Positions 35,251 to 43,333 of a stretch of DNA of 64,000 bases are shown piece after piece (position 1 is the stretch's first letter; every line of letters starts with the position of its first letter). The translations under genes were made by a program, and so were the position numbers. The stretch is from CAWCDJ01 sp963836015. Its GTDB lineage: Bacteria > Acidobacteriota > Terriglobia > Bryobacterales > Bryobacteraceae. The stretch spans positions 1 to 64,000 of the forward strand of contig CAWIIF010000010.1 in assembly GCA_963836015.1 (NCBI GenBank). Reading direction: 5' to 3'. Under the pieces are notes generated by a model that saw only the letters and a list, made by a program, of their open reading frames with translations, was not told the DNA's origin and ran no database searches.

Positions 35251-36330
35251 CTACGCCAGCGTCAGGTTCGCCTCGGCCTTGATCTCCAAGCCCGCGAACT
35301 CGCCCCGCCGCAGCTTGGGGAACGCTGCCGCCGCGATCATCGCCGCATTGTCGGTCGAAAGCCCCGGCGAGGGGAAATGAACCGGGTACGGCAGCCCCGC
35401 CGATTGCGCGGCCGCCCTCAACCCCGAGTTGCACGCCACTCCCCCGGAAATGACCAGGCTCGCAGCCCCGATCTGCTCCGCCGATGCCGCGGCCCGCGTT
35501 AGCAGCTCGTGAATGACCGCGTGCTGAAACGAAGCCAATAATCCGAGCGTCGCGGGCGGTGTCACGGCCAGCCACTCCTCGACACTGGGCGAGGCGTTGC
35601 CCCGCCTCAGCGCCCTCCGCACTTCGATCTCCGGATCCATATTCCGCGCCTGCACCCAGCGCAGGACCGCCGTCTTCAGCCCGCTGAAGCTAAAATCGAG
35701 CGCGTTGCCCTTCATCTTGGCGAAAGTAAAGCGAACCGCCGCGGGATCCCCGTAAGGCGCCAGGCGGTCGATCACCGGTCCGCCCGGATACCCGAACCCG
35801 AGCAGCTTGGCGACCTTGTCGAATGCTTCGCCGGCAGCATCGTCCCGGGTCCGGCCGAGCAGGCGATAGGTAAACTCCTCGCGAACCTCGAAAAGGTGGG
35901 TGTGCCCGCCACTCACCACCAGCGCCAGGGCCGGGAAGGCTACCGGAGTCTCCGTGCGGCCCGCTTCCAGTATTACCGCGTGGATGTGCCCTTCAATATG
36001 GTTGACCGCGATCAGCGGCAGGCCCCGCGCCATGCACAGGGATTTTGCATACGTCAGCCCCACCAGCAGCGACCCGACCAGCCCTGGCCCCACCGTCGCC
36101 GCCACCGCCGCCAGGTCCTCCAGCCGCGTTCCGGAACGCTCCAGGGCCTCCCGCACCACCGGGACGATCGCTCGCAGGTGTTCGCGCGACGCCAGTTCCG
36201 GAACCACCCCCCCGTATTTTCCATGGGTGTCCATTTGGGAGGCCACCACACTGGAAAGCACGAATTGGCCGTCTTCCACCACGGCGGCGGCGGTTTCATC
36301 GCACGAAGATTCGATCGCCAGGATGCGCAC
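35251..36330 (-). CDS. tsaD: tRNA N6-threonylcarbamoyladenosine transferase TsaD
   Basis: About 359 aa. Forms t6A37 in tRNAs reading ANN codons, with TsaB, TsaC and TsaE encoded elsewhere. ASKHA start ILAIESSCDETAAAVVEDG; metal-binding NHIEGHIHAVIL; nucleotide blocks VVSGGHTHLF, GEAFDKVAKLLG and GYPGGPVIDRLA; then SFSGLKTAVL and ISGGVACNSGLR, with the late STDNAAMIA Asp. GTG at 36330 is chosen because it overlaps the stop of the upstream small gene by one base (TAGTG). An ATG at 36348 would add six residues. Confidence 0.95.
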   Translation of the reverse strand: MRILAIESSCDETAAAVVEDGQFVLSSVVASQMDTHGKYGGVVPELASREHLRAIVPVVREALERSGTRLEDLAAVAATVGPGLVGSLLVGLTYAKSLCMARGLPLIAVNHIEGHIHAVILEAGRTETPVAFPALALVVSGGHTHLFEVREEFTYRLLGRTRDDAAGEAFDKVAKLLGFGYPGGPVIDRLAPYGDPAAVRFTFAKMKGNALDFSFSGLKTAVLRWVQARNMDPEIEVRRALRRGNASPSVEEWLAVTPPATLGLLASFQHAVIHELLTRAAASAEQIGAASLVISGGVACNSGLRAAAQSAGLPYPVHFPSPGLSTDNAAMIAAAAFPKLRRGEFAGLEIKAEANLTLA

Positions 36331-36623
36331 TACTTGGTATTGTCCCATTCGAGCAGGCGCTCCAGCGGCGTAGCCGCCGGCCGGACGCCCCTGCGCGCCC
36401 CGAAGTTGAGGAGCGCCGAAGCCTTCCAGGCGCATCGCTGGGCGGCTCCCTGTAAGTCCAGAAGCAGGGGACGGGCCGGGTGCCCGGGTTCCAGGGCGGA
36501 GATTGAACCGGAGACGCTGCTGAGGATGACAGTCAGCTCGTCGTTGAAATCATGGGCCGCGGCGGCGGCCACCGCCGAAGCGCGGTCCGCGCGCGTGAGT
36601 CGTTCCACACCCGAAGCATACAC
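36330..36623 (-). CDS. Orphan histidine-kinase phosphoacceptor-like small protein
   Basis: 97 aa. The centre AAAAHDFNDELTVILSSVSG matches the H-box of hybrid histidine kinases (usual text AHDFNNLLTVI), with the phospho-acceptor His kept. A second helix (LLLDLQGAAQRCAWKASALL) completes a helical hairpin, and NFGARRG is like the family's post-hairpin loop. There is no ATPase domain: the protein ends where the kinase catalytic core would begin. Its TAG overlaps the tsaD GTG. It may be a phosphotransfer or dimerisation remnant, or a decayed kinase; the clean coupling to tsaD argues that it is translated. Confidence 0.65.
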   Translation of the reverse strand: MYASGVERLTRADRASAVAAAAAHDFNDELTVILSSVSGSISALEPGHPARPLLLDLQGAAQRCAWKASALLNFGARRGVRPAATPLERLLEWDNTK

Positions 36624-36768
36624 CTGGTACTATTTGGTCCCGGACACGCAAACAGCCAAGGTCTGTCAATTCACCACTTTATCTTTTTTGAAACCCTGTG
36701 ACCGGAACCCGTAAGGGTAAACCAACCGTCACATAGTACAATGAAAGGCAACTGGAGCTGTTGATCCA

Positions 36769-38634
36769 ATGAACATCCGTACTGCCGCGCTCGCCCTGGG
36801 AATCGCGGCTGCCGCACTCCCCGCATTTGCGGGGGATACCCAGCTTCCCCGTCCCGTCGCAGGTAAAGTCGACATCATGCCCTTGAAGGACATCAAGCCC
36901 GGCATGAAGGCCACCGCCTGGACTGTTTTTCAAGGGTCGGTGCCGGAGCCTGTCCCCATCGAAATCATCGGCCGCCTGAAGAATGTCTGGGGCCCCAACC
37001 AGGATGTCATCCTCGGGAAAATGGGCGGTAAGGCCATCCGCACCAACGTGGCGGGGGGCATGAGCGGCAGCCCGGTTTACATCGACGGCAAGCTGATCGG
37101 CGCAGTCGCGCTGCGCTTGAGCGTCTTTTCGCCGGATGCCATCTGTGGAATTACGCCCATCGAGCTGATGCTCGAGATCAACGACTTCGACAAATCGCGC
37201 CCCGAGAACGCCCGCACTCCGGATAAAGTGGCCGCCCGCAAGACTGAGGTCTCCGTTTCCGGCGACCTGCTGGGCCAGGCCGTTTCGGCGGGCGGCGGCT
37301 CCGCGTTCCCGGGCGTGCAGACCATGGTGCCGATCGATTCGCCGCTGGTCTTCGCCGGCTTCCACGAAAGCACGCTCCAGCAGTTCGGCCCCCTGTTTCA
37401 GCAGTTGGGCGTGGCCGCCGTACAGGGCGGCGCGGCCGGGTCGGAGCTTCACGGCAGCAAGCCGGTGGCCGGCTGGCAGCATTCCCTGAACCCCGGCGAC
37501 ACGGTGGCCGGTGTGCTGGTGGATGGCGATATGAGCGTGACGGGCATCGGCACCGTCACTTATAACGATGGCAAGCGCGTCCTGGCCTTCGGACACCCGT
37601 TCTTCAACCTCGGCCCGGTGGATATGCCCATGGCCAAGGGCGAAGTGCTCATGACCCTCGCCTCGGCCTTCCAGCCCAATAAAATGGCCAACGCCACCGA
37701 TGTCGTCGGCGCCTTGCACCAGGATCGCCACAGCGGCATCATGGGCGTGCTCGGATCCCAGGCCGACATGATTCCGGTGACCCTGCGCGTGCGCTCGCTC
37801 GACCGCAAAGAAGCGGTGCTCAAGGAAAAGGACTTTCACTTCAACGTCTTCGTACACCAGAAGTGGACGCCCTACCTGATGATGCTCACGCTGTACAACT
37901 CCGTTTCGGAGTTGAACGAGTTCGCCGACGAGGCCACTTACCGGCTGAACGGAAAAGTGCAGTTGAACGGCCAGCCGAACATCTCGCTCTCCACCATGCA
38001 GGCTTCGGGCGAAATGCCCATGCCCGCGCCCATGATGCTGGCCGGATGGTGGGGCGACAAGTTCAACCGCCTGTACCTCAACAACGTGAAGACGCCGGAT
38101 CTGCGCAGCGTGGATGTCACGGTGGATGTAATTCCGGAGCGCCGCGTGGCCACCATCGAAAACGCGTGGGTGGCCAACCCCGACGTGCGGCCCGGCGATG
38201 AAGTGCCGGTGAAGGTCCTGCTGCGGCCGTACCGCGGAGAGGCCCTCCAGCGTGAGTTCAAAATCAAGATTCCCGCCGGGGTCGGCAGGGGCGATCATCG
38301 CATCGTGTTGAGCGATGCCGACACGGTCAACCGCATGCAGAACATGGCAGGCATGATGAACCGCTTCCTCGACCTCCCGGAAACGGTCTCCCTGCTCAAC
38401 CAGGAGCGCACCAACAACAAGCTGTACATCTCCCTGGTAGATGCCAGCCCCACTGCCTATTACGACGATAAAACGCTGCCGAGCCTTCCGTCTTCGGTGC
38501 TCAATGTCATGCAGGCGGGAAGGGCGCCGAATCGCACGCTCTTCACCTCCCCCGAAACGGCCTCTGAGCAGATGGCCCTGCCTTTCGATTACGTCGTGAG
38601 CGGCAGTTATTCGCTGCGAATCCACGTGAAGTAG
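36769..38634 (+). CDS. Exported SpoIVB peptidase S55-domain protein
   Basis: 621 aa. Signal peptide TAALALGIAAAALPAFA. The S55 domain (about 40-300) has DIMPLKDIKPGMKATAWTVF, then VAGGMSGSPVYIDGKLIGAV with the catalytic Ser of the GMSGSP motif, and a later block LAFGHPFFNLGPVDMPMAKG. The remaining 300 residues are beta-rich and unassigned. Family members outside spore formers are thought to be secreted serine proteases or structural relatives. Only 15 bp separate it from the propeller gene, so the two likely act together in the envelope. Confidence 0.85.
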   Translation: MNIRTAALALGIAAAALPAFAGDTQLPRPVAGKVDIMPLKDIKPGMKATAWTVFQGSVPEPVPIEIIGRLKNVWGPNQDVILGKMGGKAIRTNVAGGMSGSPVYIDGKLIGAVALRLSVFSPDAICGITPIELMLEINDFDKSRPENARTPDKVAARKTEVSVSGDLLGQAVSAGGGSAFPGVQTMVPIDSPLVFAGFHESTLQQFGPLFQQLGVAAVQGGAAGSELHGSKPVAGWQHSLNPGDTVAGVLVDGDMSVTGIGTVTYNDGKRVLAFGHPFFNLGPVDMPMAKGEVLMTLASAFQPNKMANATDVVGALHQDRHSGIMGVLGSQADMIPVTLRVRSLDRKEAVLKEKDFHFNVFVHQKWTPYLMMLTLYNSVSELNEFADEATYRLNGKVQLNGQPNISLSTMQASGEMPMPAPMMLAGWWGDKFNRLYLNNVKTPDLRSVDVTVDVIPERRVATIENAWVANPDVRPGDEVPVKVLLRPYRGEALQREFKIKIPAGVGRGDHRIVLSDADTVNRMQNMAGMMNRFLDLPETVSLLNQERTNNKLYISLVDASPTAYYDDKTLPSLPSSVLNVMQAGRAPNRTLFTSPETASEQMALPFDYVVSGSYSLRIHVK

Positions 38635-38649
38635 GCGGCACTAACATCG

Positions 38650-40854
38650 ATGAAACTAACTCTACGCTGGCTGCCGGCGCTGATGGCGACGGCGGCGTGT
38701 TTCGCGGGAGAGACCCGCGTCTGGACACAGTCCGACTATTCCGATTTCGAAAAGGGCGTGATCAAGAACCTCTCGGTGCGCAGCGACGGCCTGTTGACCC
38801 TGGCCCCCCGCTCACACGAGCTCTTCGACAGCACCGCGGCCTACCTGTGGGCCCTGGCGCAGGATTCCAAGGGTAACCTGTACGCGGGCGGCGGCACCAC
38901 CGCCAAGCTCTACCGCATCGAGCCGGGTGGGAAGGGTAAAGTCCTGGCCGATCTCGACGCCCTCGAGATCCACGCCATCGCGGTCGATTCGAAGGATCGC
39001 GTATATGCCGCGACGTCCCCCGACGGCAAGGTCTACCGCATCGCCGCCGGCGGCAAACCCGAAGTGTTCTACGCGCCCAAAGCGAAGTACATCTGGGCCA
39101 TGGCCTTCGATAGCAAGGGCAACCTCTACATCGCCACCGGCGACCAGGGCGAGATCCACAAAGTCACTCCCGACGGCAAAGGCTCGGTCTTTTTCAAGAG
39201 TGATGAGACCCACGTCCGCTCTCTCGCCATCGACCCCCACGACAACCTGATCGCGGGCACCGACCCGGGCGGCCTGGTGCTGCGCATCACGCCCGCGGGA
39301 GAAGGGTTCGTGCTCTACCAGATGCCCAAGCCGGAAGTGACCGCCGTGGCCGTGACGCCCGACGGCGCCATTTACGCCGCGGCTGTAGGGACCAAACAGG
39401 CCTCCGCGCCCCCGACGCCCGCGCCCGTGCCCGTGCAACCCGTGCCGGTGACACCCGCCAGCCCGGTGGGCACGCCCGGAACCACGGTGACGGTGACGCC
39501 CCAGCGCATGTCCGCCCCTCCTCCCGGATCTCTCTCGCCCTCGGGCGGCGTCCGCGGCGGCAGCGAAGTTTTCCGCATCGAGCCCAGCGGCAACCCGCGC
39601 GAGATCTGGAGCCATGCGCAGGACGTGGTCTATGCCATCGCCTTCGACAGCACCGGCCGGGTGCTGCTCGGCGCCGGCAACAAAGGCGCCATCTATCGCA
39701 TCGAGTCACCCACCCTCTACACATCGCTGCTCACCATGCCGGCGACCCAGATCACGGCATTCCAGCCGGGCCATGACGGCCACCTCTACGCGGCTACCGG
39801 GAATGTGGGCAAGGTCTACGATATCGGCCCCGGCCTCGAGCAGCAGGGCACGGTGGAAAGCGACGTTTTCGATTCCTCCATGTATTCGCTGTGGGGCCGC
39901 CTGAGTTTCGAAGCCACTATGAACGGCGGACAGATCGCCGTCGAGACGCGCAGCGGAAACCTCGACCAGCCGCAGAAGAACTGGAGCCCGTGGTCCGCCC
40001 CCATTACCACTACCAAGGGCGGCCGCATCACCTCGCCGGCGGCGCGCTTCGTGCAGTGGCGCGCGACCCTCACGGCCGCGGCCAACGGCCATTCCCCTGA
40101 GCTCGAATCGGTGGACGTGGCCTACCTGCCGAAGAACGTGGAGCCCAACGTCGACGAGATCGAGATCACGCCGCCTAACTATCGCTTCCCGCCCTCCATG
40201 ACGCCACTGATCTCGCCGTCGCAAAACCTCAACCTGCCGCCGCTCGGCCGGCGCGGAACTCCGCCCAGTCCCGTCTTCAACGCCGACACCACCTCGACCC
40301 CGTCGATGCAGCCCATAAAGGGGTACCTCGGCGCCCGCTGGCTGGCCTCCGACCCCAACGGCGATTCGCTGGTTTACAGCGTGGAGATCCGCGGGGTGAA
40401 CGAGACCGAATGGAAGCCGCTCAAGGACAAGGTGTCCGAGAAGTACTTCTCCTGGGATTCCACGGCGTTTCCCGACGGCGAATACCGCCTGCGCGTCACT
40501 GCCTCCGACGCGCCCGACAATCCTCCCGCGGAGGCTCTCGAATCGCATGCCGTCAGCGCCCCGTTCCTCATCGACAACACGCCGCCCGCGATCACGAACC
40601 TCACGGCCGTCCGCAACGGCGCCAAGGTCCAGGTGAAGTGGCATGCCGCCGACGCGCTGAATAACGTCACCAAGGCCGAGTATTCTCTCGATGGCGGCGA
40701 GTGGACCATTGTCGCTCCCGTGACGCGCCTTTCCGACGCCCCGCAGCTCGATTACGACCTGACGGTCGACGCCCCCGCAGGCGAGCACACCATCGCCGTC
40801 CGCGTGCAGGACGACTACGACAACACCGCGACCGCCAAGGCCGTCGTGAAATAG
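38650..40854 (+). CDS. Exported beta-propeller protein with Pro/Thr-rich insert
   Basis: 734 aa. Signal peptide TLRWLPALMATAACFAGE. Propeller blades of about 45 residues follow in a regular row: LWALAQDSKGNLYAGGG, IHAIAVDSKDRVYAAT, IWAMAFDSKGNLYIATGD, VRSLAIDPHDNLIAGTD, VTAVAVTPDGAIYAAA. A Pro/Val/Thr-rich insert (about residues 250-295) breaks the row, which resumes with VYAIAFDSTGRVLLGAGN and ITAFQPGHDGHLYAATGN. The C-terminal half is beta-sandwich, with two fibronectin-like parts (from LGARWLASDPNGDSLVYSVE and ITNLTAVRNGAKVQVKWHAA). No enzyme motif. Partner gene of the S55 protein 15 bp upstream. Confidence 0.8.
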   Translation: MKLTLRWLPALMATAACFAGETRVWTQSDYSDFEKGVIKNLSVRSDGLLTLAPRSHELFDSTAAYLWALAQDSKGNLYAGGGTTAKLYRIEPGGKGKVLADLDALEIHAIAVDSKDRVYAATSPDGKVYRIAAGGKPEVFYAPKAKYIWAMAFDSKGNLYIATGDQGEIHKVTPDGKGSVFFKSDETHVRSLAIDPHDNLIAGTDPGGLVLRITPAGEGFVLYQMPKPEVTAVAVTPDGAIYAAAVGTKQASAPPTPAPVPVQPVPVTPASPVGTPGTTVTVTPQRMSAPPPGSLSPSGGVRGGSEVFRIEPSGNPREIWSHAQDVVYAIAFDSTGRVLLGAGNKGAIYRIESPTLYTSLLTMPATQITAFQPGHDGHLYAATGNVGKVYDIGPGLEQQGTVESDVFDSSMYSLWGRLSFEATMNGGQIAVETRSGNLDQPQKNWSPWSAPITTTKGGRITSPAARFVQWRATLTAAANGHSPELESVDVAYLPKNVEPNVDEIEITPPNYRFPPSMTPLISPSQNLNLPPLGRRGTPPSPVFNADTTSTPSMQPIKGYLGARWLASDPNGDSLVYSVEIRGVNETEWKPLKDKVSEKYFSWDSTAFPDGEYRLRVTASDAPDNPPAEALESHAVSAPFLIDNTPPAITNLTAVRNGAKVQVKWHAADALNNVTKAEYSLDGGEWTIVAPVTRLSDAPQLDYDLTVDAPAGEHTIAVRVQDDYDNTATAKAVVK

Positions 40855-40862
40855 TTACCGTA

Positions 40863-40884
40863 GGGTAGGCCTCCCGGCCTGTCC
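40863..40884 (+). repeat. 3'-end hairpin repeat, copy 3
   Basis: GGGTAGGCC, loop TCCC, GGCCTGTCC: 9 bp with two G-T pairs, eight bases after the propeller stop codon. A second small hairpin (GCGCC-GAA-GGCGC) follows. Confidence 0.6.
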
Positions 40885-40952
40885 ATCGCGCCGAAGGCGC
40901 GCGTTTTTCGGCGCCTCAGCCGCCCGTGCACTGAACTGCTACCATTGCACCC

Positions 40953-41453
40953 ATGAAATGCACGATGAAGTCCATCGTCCCAACCATCGTGATCGCCCTG
41001 GGTGTGCCCGCTCTAGCAGCCGATGCTCCCCCCAGCGGGCGGGTGGCGATCATGAACGCGCATAGCGGCCTTTGCCTGAGCCCTGCCGGAGGCGGCCGGG
41101 ACAAGAACGGCCAAATCGTCCAATTTACGTGCGACCAGGATCCATCGCGATTCTGGAGCTTTACGGTCGTGAACGGCGATGTCGTCGAGATCACCAACTT
41201 GAACAGCGGCCTCTGCCTGACCATCGCCGGCGGAAACACCGAACGAAACATCGCATCTGTCCAGTACACCTGCGACAGCGATCCATCGCGCCGGTGGCGC
41301 TACACGGTCGTTGACCCGACCACGTTCCGGCTCGTAAACGTCCACAGCGGCCTGTGTCTTACGGTCGCCGGCGGAGGAACCGGCAGCAACACCACGGCCG
41401 TCCAATTCCCCTGCGACGGAGACCGTTCCAGGGACTGGAAAATCTCTCACTAA
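40953..41453 (+). CDS. Exported ricin-type beta-trefoil lectin
   Basis: 166 aa: a signal peptide (MKSIVPTIVIALGVPALAA) and one trefoil made of three near-identical repeats. They open with VAIMNAHSGLCLSPAGGG, VEITNLNSGLCLTIAGGN and FRLVNVHSGLCLTVAGGG, and each ends with a Cys and an aromatic block (CDQDPSRFWSF, CDSDPSRRWRY, CDGDRSRDWKI) in place of the QxW of classical ricin B chains. The six cysteines fit one disulfide per repeat. It probably binds galactose- or xylose-type glycans outside the cell; no catalytic domain is attached. It stands alone. Confidence 0.85.
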   Translation: MKCTMKSIVPTIVIALGVPALAADAPPSGRVAIMNAHSGLCLSPAGGGRDKNGQIVQFTCDQDPSRFWSFTVVNGDVVEITNLNSGLCLTIAGGNTERNIASVQYTCDSDPSRRWRYTVVDPTTFRLVNVHSGLCLTVAGGGTGSNTTAVQFPCDGDRSRDWKISH

Positions 41454-41545
41454 TCGCTGACTCAAGCGCAGTGTCCACCGGAGGTGTGCCCTACGCGTCT
41501 CAAAGACCCTTCTTTTAGACGCGTGGGGTATGTGTGTGTATCCGC
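41454..41545. other. Intergenic stretch with inverted repeat
   Basis: Carries ACGCGTCT (41493-41500) and AGACGCGT (41517-41524), a perfect 8-bp inverted repeat with a 16-base loop. It may terminate the lectin transcript. Nothing else recognised. Confidence 0.4.
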
Positions 41546-41697
41546 TCAACGACCGGTCATCTGCTCGATGTGTTCGGGATATCGAGCGCCTGGCACCGCG
41601 ATCCGGGAGGCCGCGTCCGTGATGTCACGCAGATCGTCGGACGTGAGGTCAATCGAGAGTGCCCCGATGTTCTCATCCAGGGGATGCAGCTTCCCAG
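41546..41697 (-). pseudogene. Aldo/keto reductase C-terminal remnant
   Basis: Minus strand translates to KLHPLDENIGALSIDLTSDD then LRDITDAASRIAVPGARYPE and HIEQMTGR with its stop. This is the typical end of a YakC-type aldo/keto reductase (normally about 330 aa). About 49 codons remain. Nothing upstream (towards 41750) continues the protein in any frame, so the rest has been deleted. The piece has few changes and a proper stop, suggesting recent loss. It lies just before the ArsR promoter. Confidence 0.75.
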
Positions 41698-41781
41698 CTT
41701 GCGCTCTTGCATATAACTCCTTCGGAACGTTTCCCTGTCTCCTGGCTGAATCCGTTGCCTGGAGCCAGGACTAAATATACC

Positions 41782-41811
41782 TTGACAAGCATATGCTCTA
41801 TACAGTATATA
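41782..41811 (+). promoter_or_regulatory. Sigma-70 promoter with palindrome for the ArsR operon
   Basis: TTGACA (41782-41787) and TATATA (41806-41811) are 18 bp apart. The perfect palindrome AGCATATGCT (41788-41797) lies in the spacer, a position suited to an ArsR-type repressor. Transcription would start only about ten bases before the GTG at 41827. Confidence 0.6.
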
Positions 41812-41826
41812 AAGAGCGTGGGATCT

Positions 41827-42183
41827 GTGTTCGAAGTCATTGCGGAGCCGAACCGCCGCGCGATATTGAGCCTCCTGGTCTCGTCCCAACAGTCGGTGGG
41901 AGAGATCGAGCGTCAGCTTGGTATGCCGCAGCCGGCCGTGTCCAAGCACCTGCGCGTGCTGCGCGAGGCCGGCTTCGTAGAATCCACGGTGGATGCACAG
42001 CGCCGTCTCTACCGGCTGAAACTCGAACCACTTCAGGAGATCGACGCCTGGCTGGCTCCGTTCCGCCGGTTCTGGTCCGCTCACGTGGATGCTCTCGAAC
42101 GCCACCTCGACCGCATGGATCAAGCCGCACCACCGAAAAGAAAGACTAAAGAGAGAACGACGCGGCCCAAACCGCGAACCTGA
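41827..42183 (+). CDS. ArsR family winged-helix regulator
   Basis: About 118 aa. FEVIAEPNRRAILSLLVSSQ opens the winged helix; the recognition region is IERQLGMPQPAVSKHLRVLR, followed by EAGFVESTVDAQRRLYRL. There are no metal-binding cysteines, so it is the non-metal subgroup usually found before SRPBCC/AHSA1 genes. GTG at 41827 gives the usual start point; the frame stays open upstream to 41659 through the promoter, which is not coding. It probably represses its own operon (VOC, SRPBCC and a truncated membrane gene). Confidence 0.9.
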   Translation: MFEVIAEPNRRAILSLLVSSQQSVGEIERQLGMPQPAVSKHLRVLREAGFVESTVDAQRRLYRLKLEPLQEIDAWLAPFRRFWSAHVDALERHLDRMDQAAPPKRKTKERTTRPKPRT

Positions 42184-42198
42184 CAAAGGAGAAACGCA

Positions 42199-42591
42199 AT
42201 GAAAATCAAAGTGACCAGCGTATACGTGGACGACCAGGATAAGGCCCTGCGCTTCTACACGGAGGTACTGGGCTTTGCCAAGAAGACCGATTTCAGTCAG
42301 GGCCCATATCGCTGGCTGACCCTGGCCTCTCCCGAGGAGCCGGACGGCACTCAGTTGCAATTGGCGCTGAACAACACCCCCGCGGCCAAAGCGTATCAGG
42401 AGGCGATATTTCAACAGGGCCAGCCCGCGGCCATGTTCTTCACCGACGACGTCAAGGGCGACTACGAGCGGACCAAGGCCCGCGGCGCCGAGTTCACGAT
42501 GCCGCCCACCGACGTGACCGGCTCGACCATTGCCATGCTGAAGGACACCTGCGGCAACCTCATTCAGCTCACGCAGCTGGCACGCTACTAA
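42199..42591 (+). CDS. VOC family (glyoxalase/bleomycin-resistance fold) protein
   Basis: 130 aa. The paired beta-alpha-beta-beta-beta modules are seen in VTSVYVDDQDKALRFYTEVL, the middle PAAMFFTDDVKGDYERTKAR and the end TIAMLKDTCGNLIQLTQLA with the metal-type Glu replaced by Gln. The exact reaction is unknown; relatives are annotated as glyoxalase-like or PhnB-like. It starts 15 bp after the ArsR gene with AAAGGAG before its ATG, clearly one operon. Confidence 0.88.
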   Translation: MKIKVTSVYVDDQDKALRFYTEVLGFAKKTDFSQGPYRWLTLASPEEPDGTQLQLALNNTPAAKAYQEAIFQQGQPAAMFFTDDVKGDYERTKARGAEFTMPPTDVTGSTIAMLKDTCGNLIQLTQLARY

Positions 42592-42662
42592 ATGCGGCTG
42601 TTCCGCAAATTGGCGCAGCTCCGCCGGTTCCGGTCGCCAAATAGGGAGACAAGGAGGATAAG

Positions 42663-43187
42663 ATGACCACTCGCGAGCAGTACACACCGGGTCCTGCCAA
42701 CGGGGCGCAGGTACGAAAGGATGGCGAAAAGTGGACACTCATTCTCGTCAGAGAGCTGCGCCACGCGCCGGACAAAGTCTGGCTGGCACTTACCGATCCG
42801 GCACAATTACGCGAGTGGGCACCCTTTGAGGTCGATGGGAACCTGGCTACGGTCGGAGCCGCGGTGAATTTCACCTGGGTGGGAACGGGCAGGCTGCAGG
42901 TAACAACGGTGACGCGCGCCGACGCTCCCGAGGTGCTTGAGTACGGCGATATCAGGTGGGAGCTCGAAGCCTTTGGTGGCGGCACGCGCCTGACGCTGTG
43001 GCACAGCATCGATCGACGCTTCATCTCGTGGGGTGCCGCGGGCTGGCACATTTGTTTTGATGTTCTGGATCGCCTTCTCAGCGGAATTCCCATCGGTCGG
43101 ATCGCTGGTGGCGACGCGATGCAGTTCGGCTACTGGCAGCGTCTGAACGCTGAGTACGCCAGGCAGTTCGGTGTGAAAAACCAATAG
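42663..43187 (+). CDS. SRPBCC (AHSA1-like) domain protein
   Basis: 174 aa START-like hydrophobic pocket protein: LVRELRHAPDKVWLALTDPA then QLREWAPFEVDGNLATVGAA and VLEYGDIRWELEAFGGGTRL. Such proteins follow an ArsR gene in many bacteria and are thought to bind small hydrophobic ligands. AAGGAGG is a few bases before the ATG. Third gene of the ArsR operon; the normal next gene survives only as a fragment. Confidence 0.88.
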   Translation: MTTREQYTPGPANGAQVRKDGEKWTLILVRELRHAPDKVWLALTDPAQLREWAPFEVDGNLATVGAAVNFTWVGTGRLQVTTVTRADAPEVLEYGDIRWELEAFGGGTRLTLWHSIDRRFISWGAAGWHICFDVLDRLLSGIPIGRIAGGDAMQFGYWQRLNAEYARQFGVKNQ

Positions 43188-43204
43188 CAAAGGAGAGCTT
43201 GCAT

Positions 43205-43285
43205 TTGAGTAATGCCGCCAAACGTTCGATTGTCCGCTGGATTCACATCGTCTTGGGCATACCGCCCGTTAGTTCTCCGCAAACA
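43205..43285 (+). pseudogene. Truncated start of a small membrane-protein gene
   Basis: Eighteen bases after the SRPBCC stop, AAAGGAG precedes a TTG (43205) reading SNAAKRSIVRWIHIVLGIPP. This is the N-terminus of a small membrane protein that I believe often follows SRPBCC genes. After about 23-27 codons the similarity stops and the reading frame becomes an unrelated antisense shadow of the next gene. The gene was probably cut when DNA to its right was replaced. Confidence 0.5.
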
Positions 43286-43333
43286 TTCCATTTTCCGGGT
43301 GTCTGGACCGAGAATCAAAATCGGTCGAAACTC

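Noticed and set aside
36679..38625. Long minus-strand frame (648 codons) opposite the S55 gene
   Set aside because: His/Gly/Gln/Arg-rich shadow of a high-GC coding strand; the plus strand has the signal peptide and S55 motif.
41493..41524. Intrinsic terminator for the lectin gene
   Set aside because: A perfect 8-bp inverted repeat exists but the loop is 16 bases and no T-tract follows, so it is recorded only as an inverted repeat.
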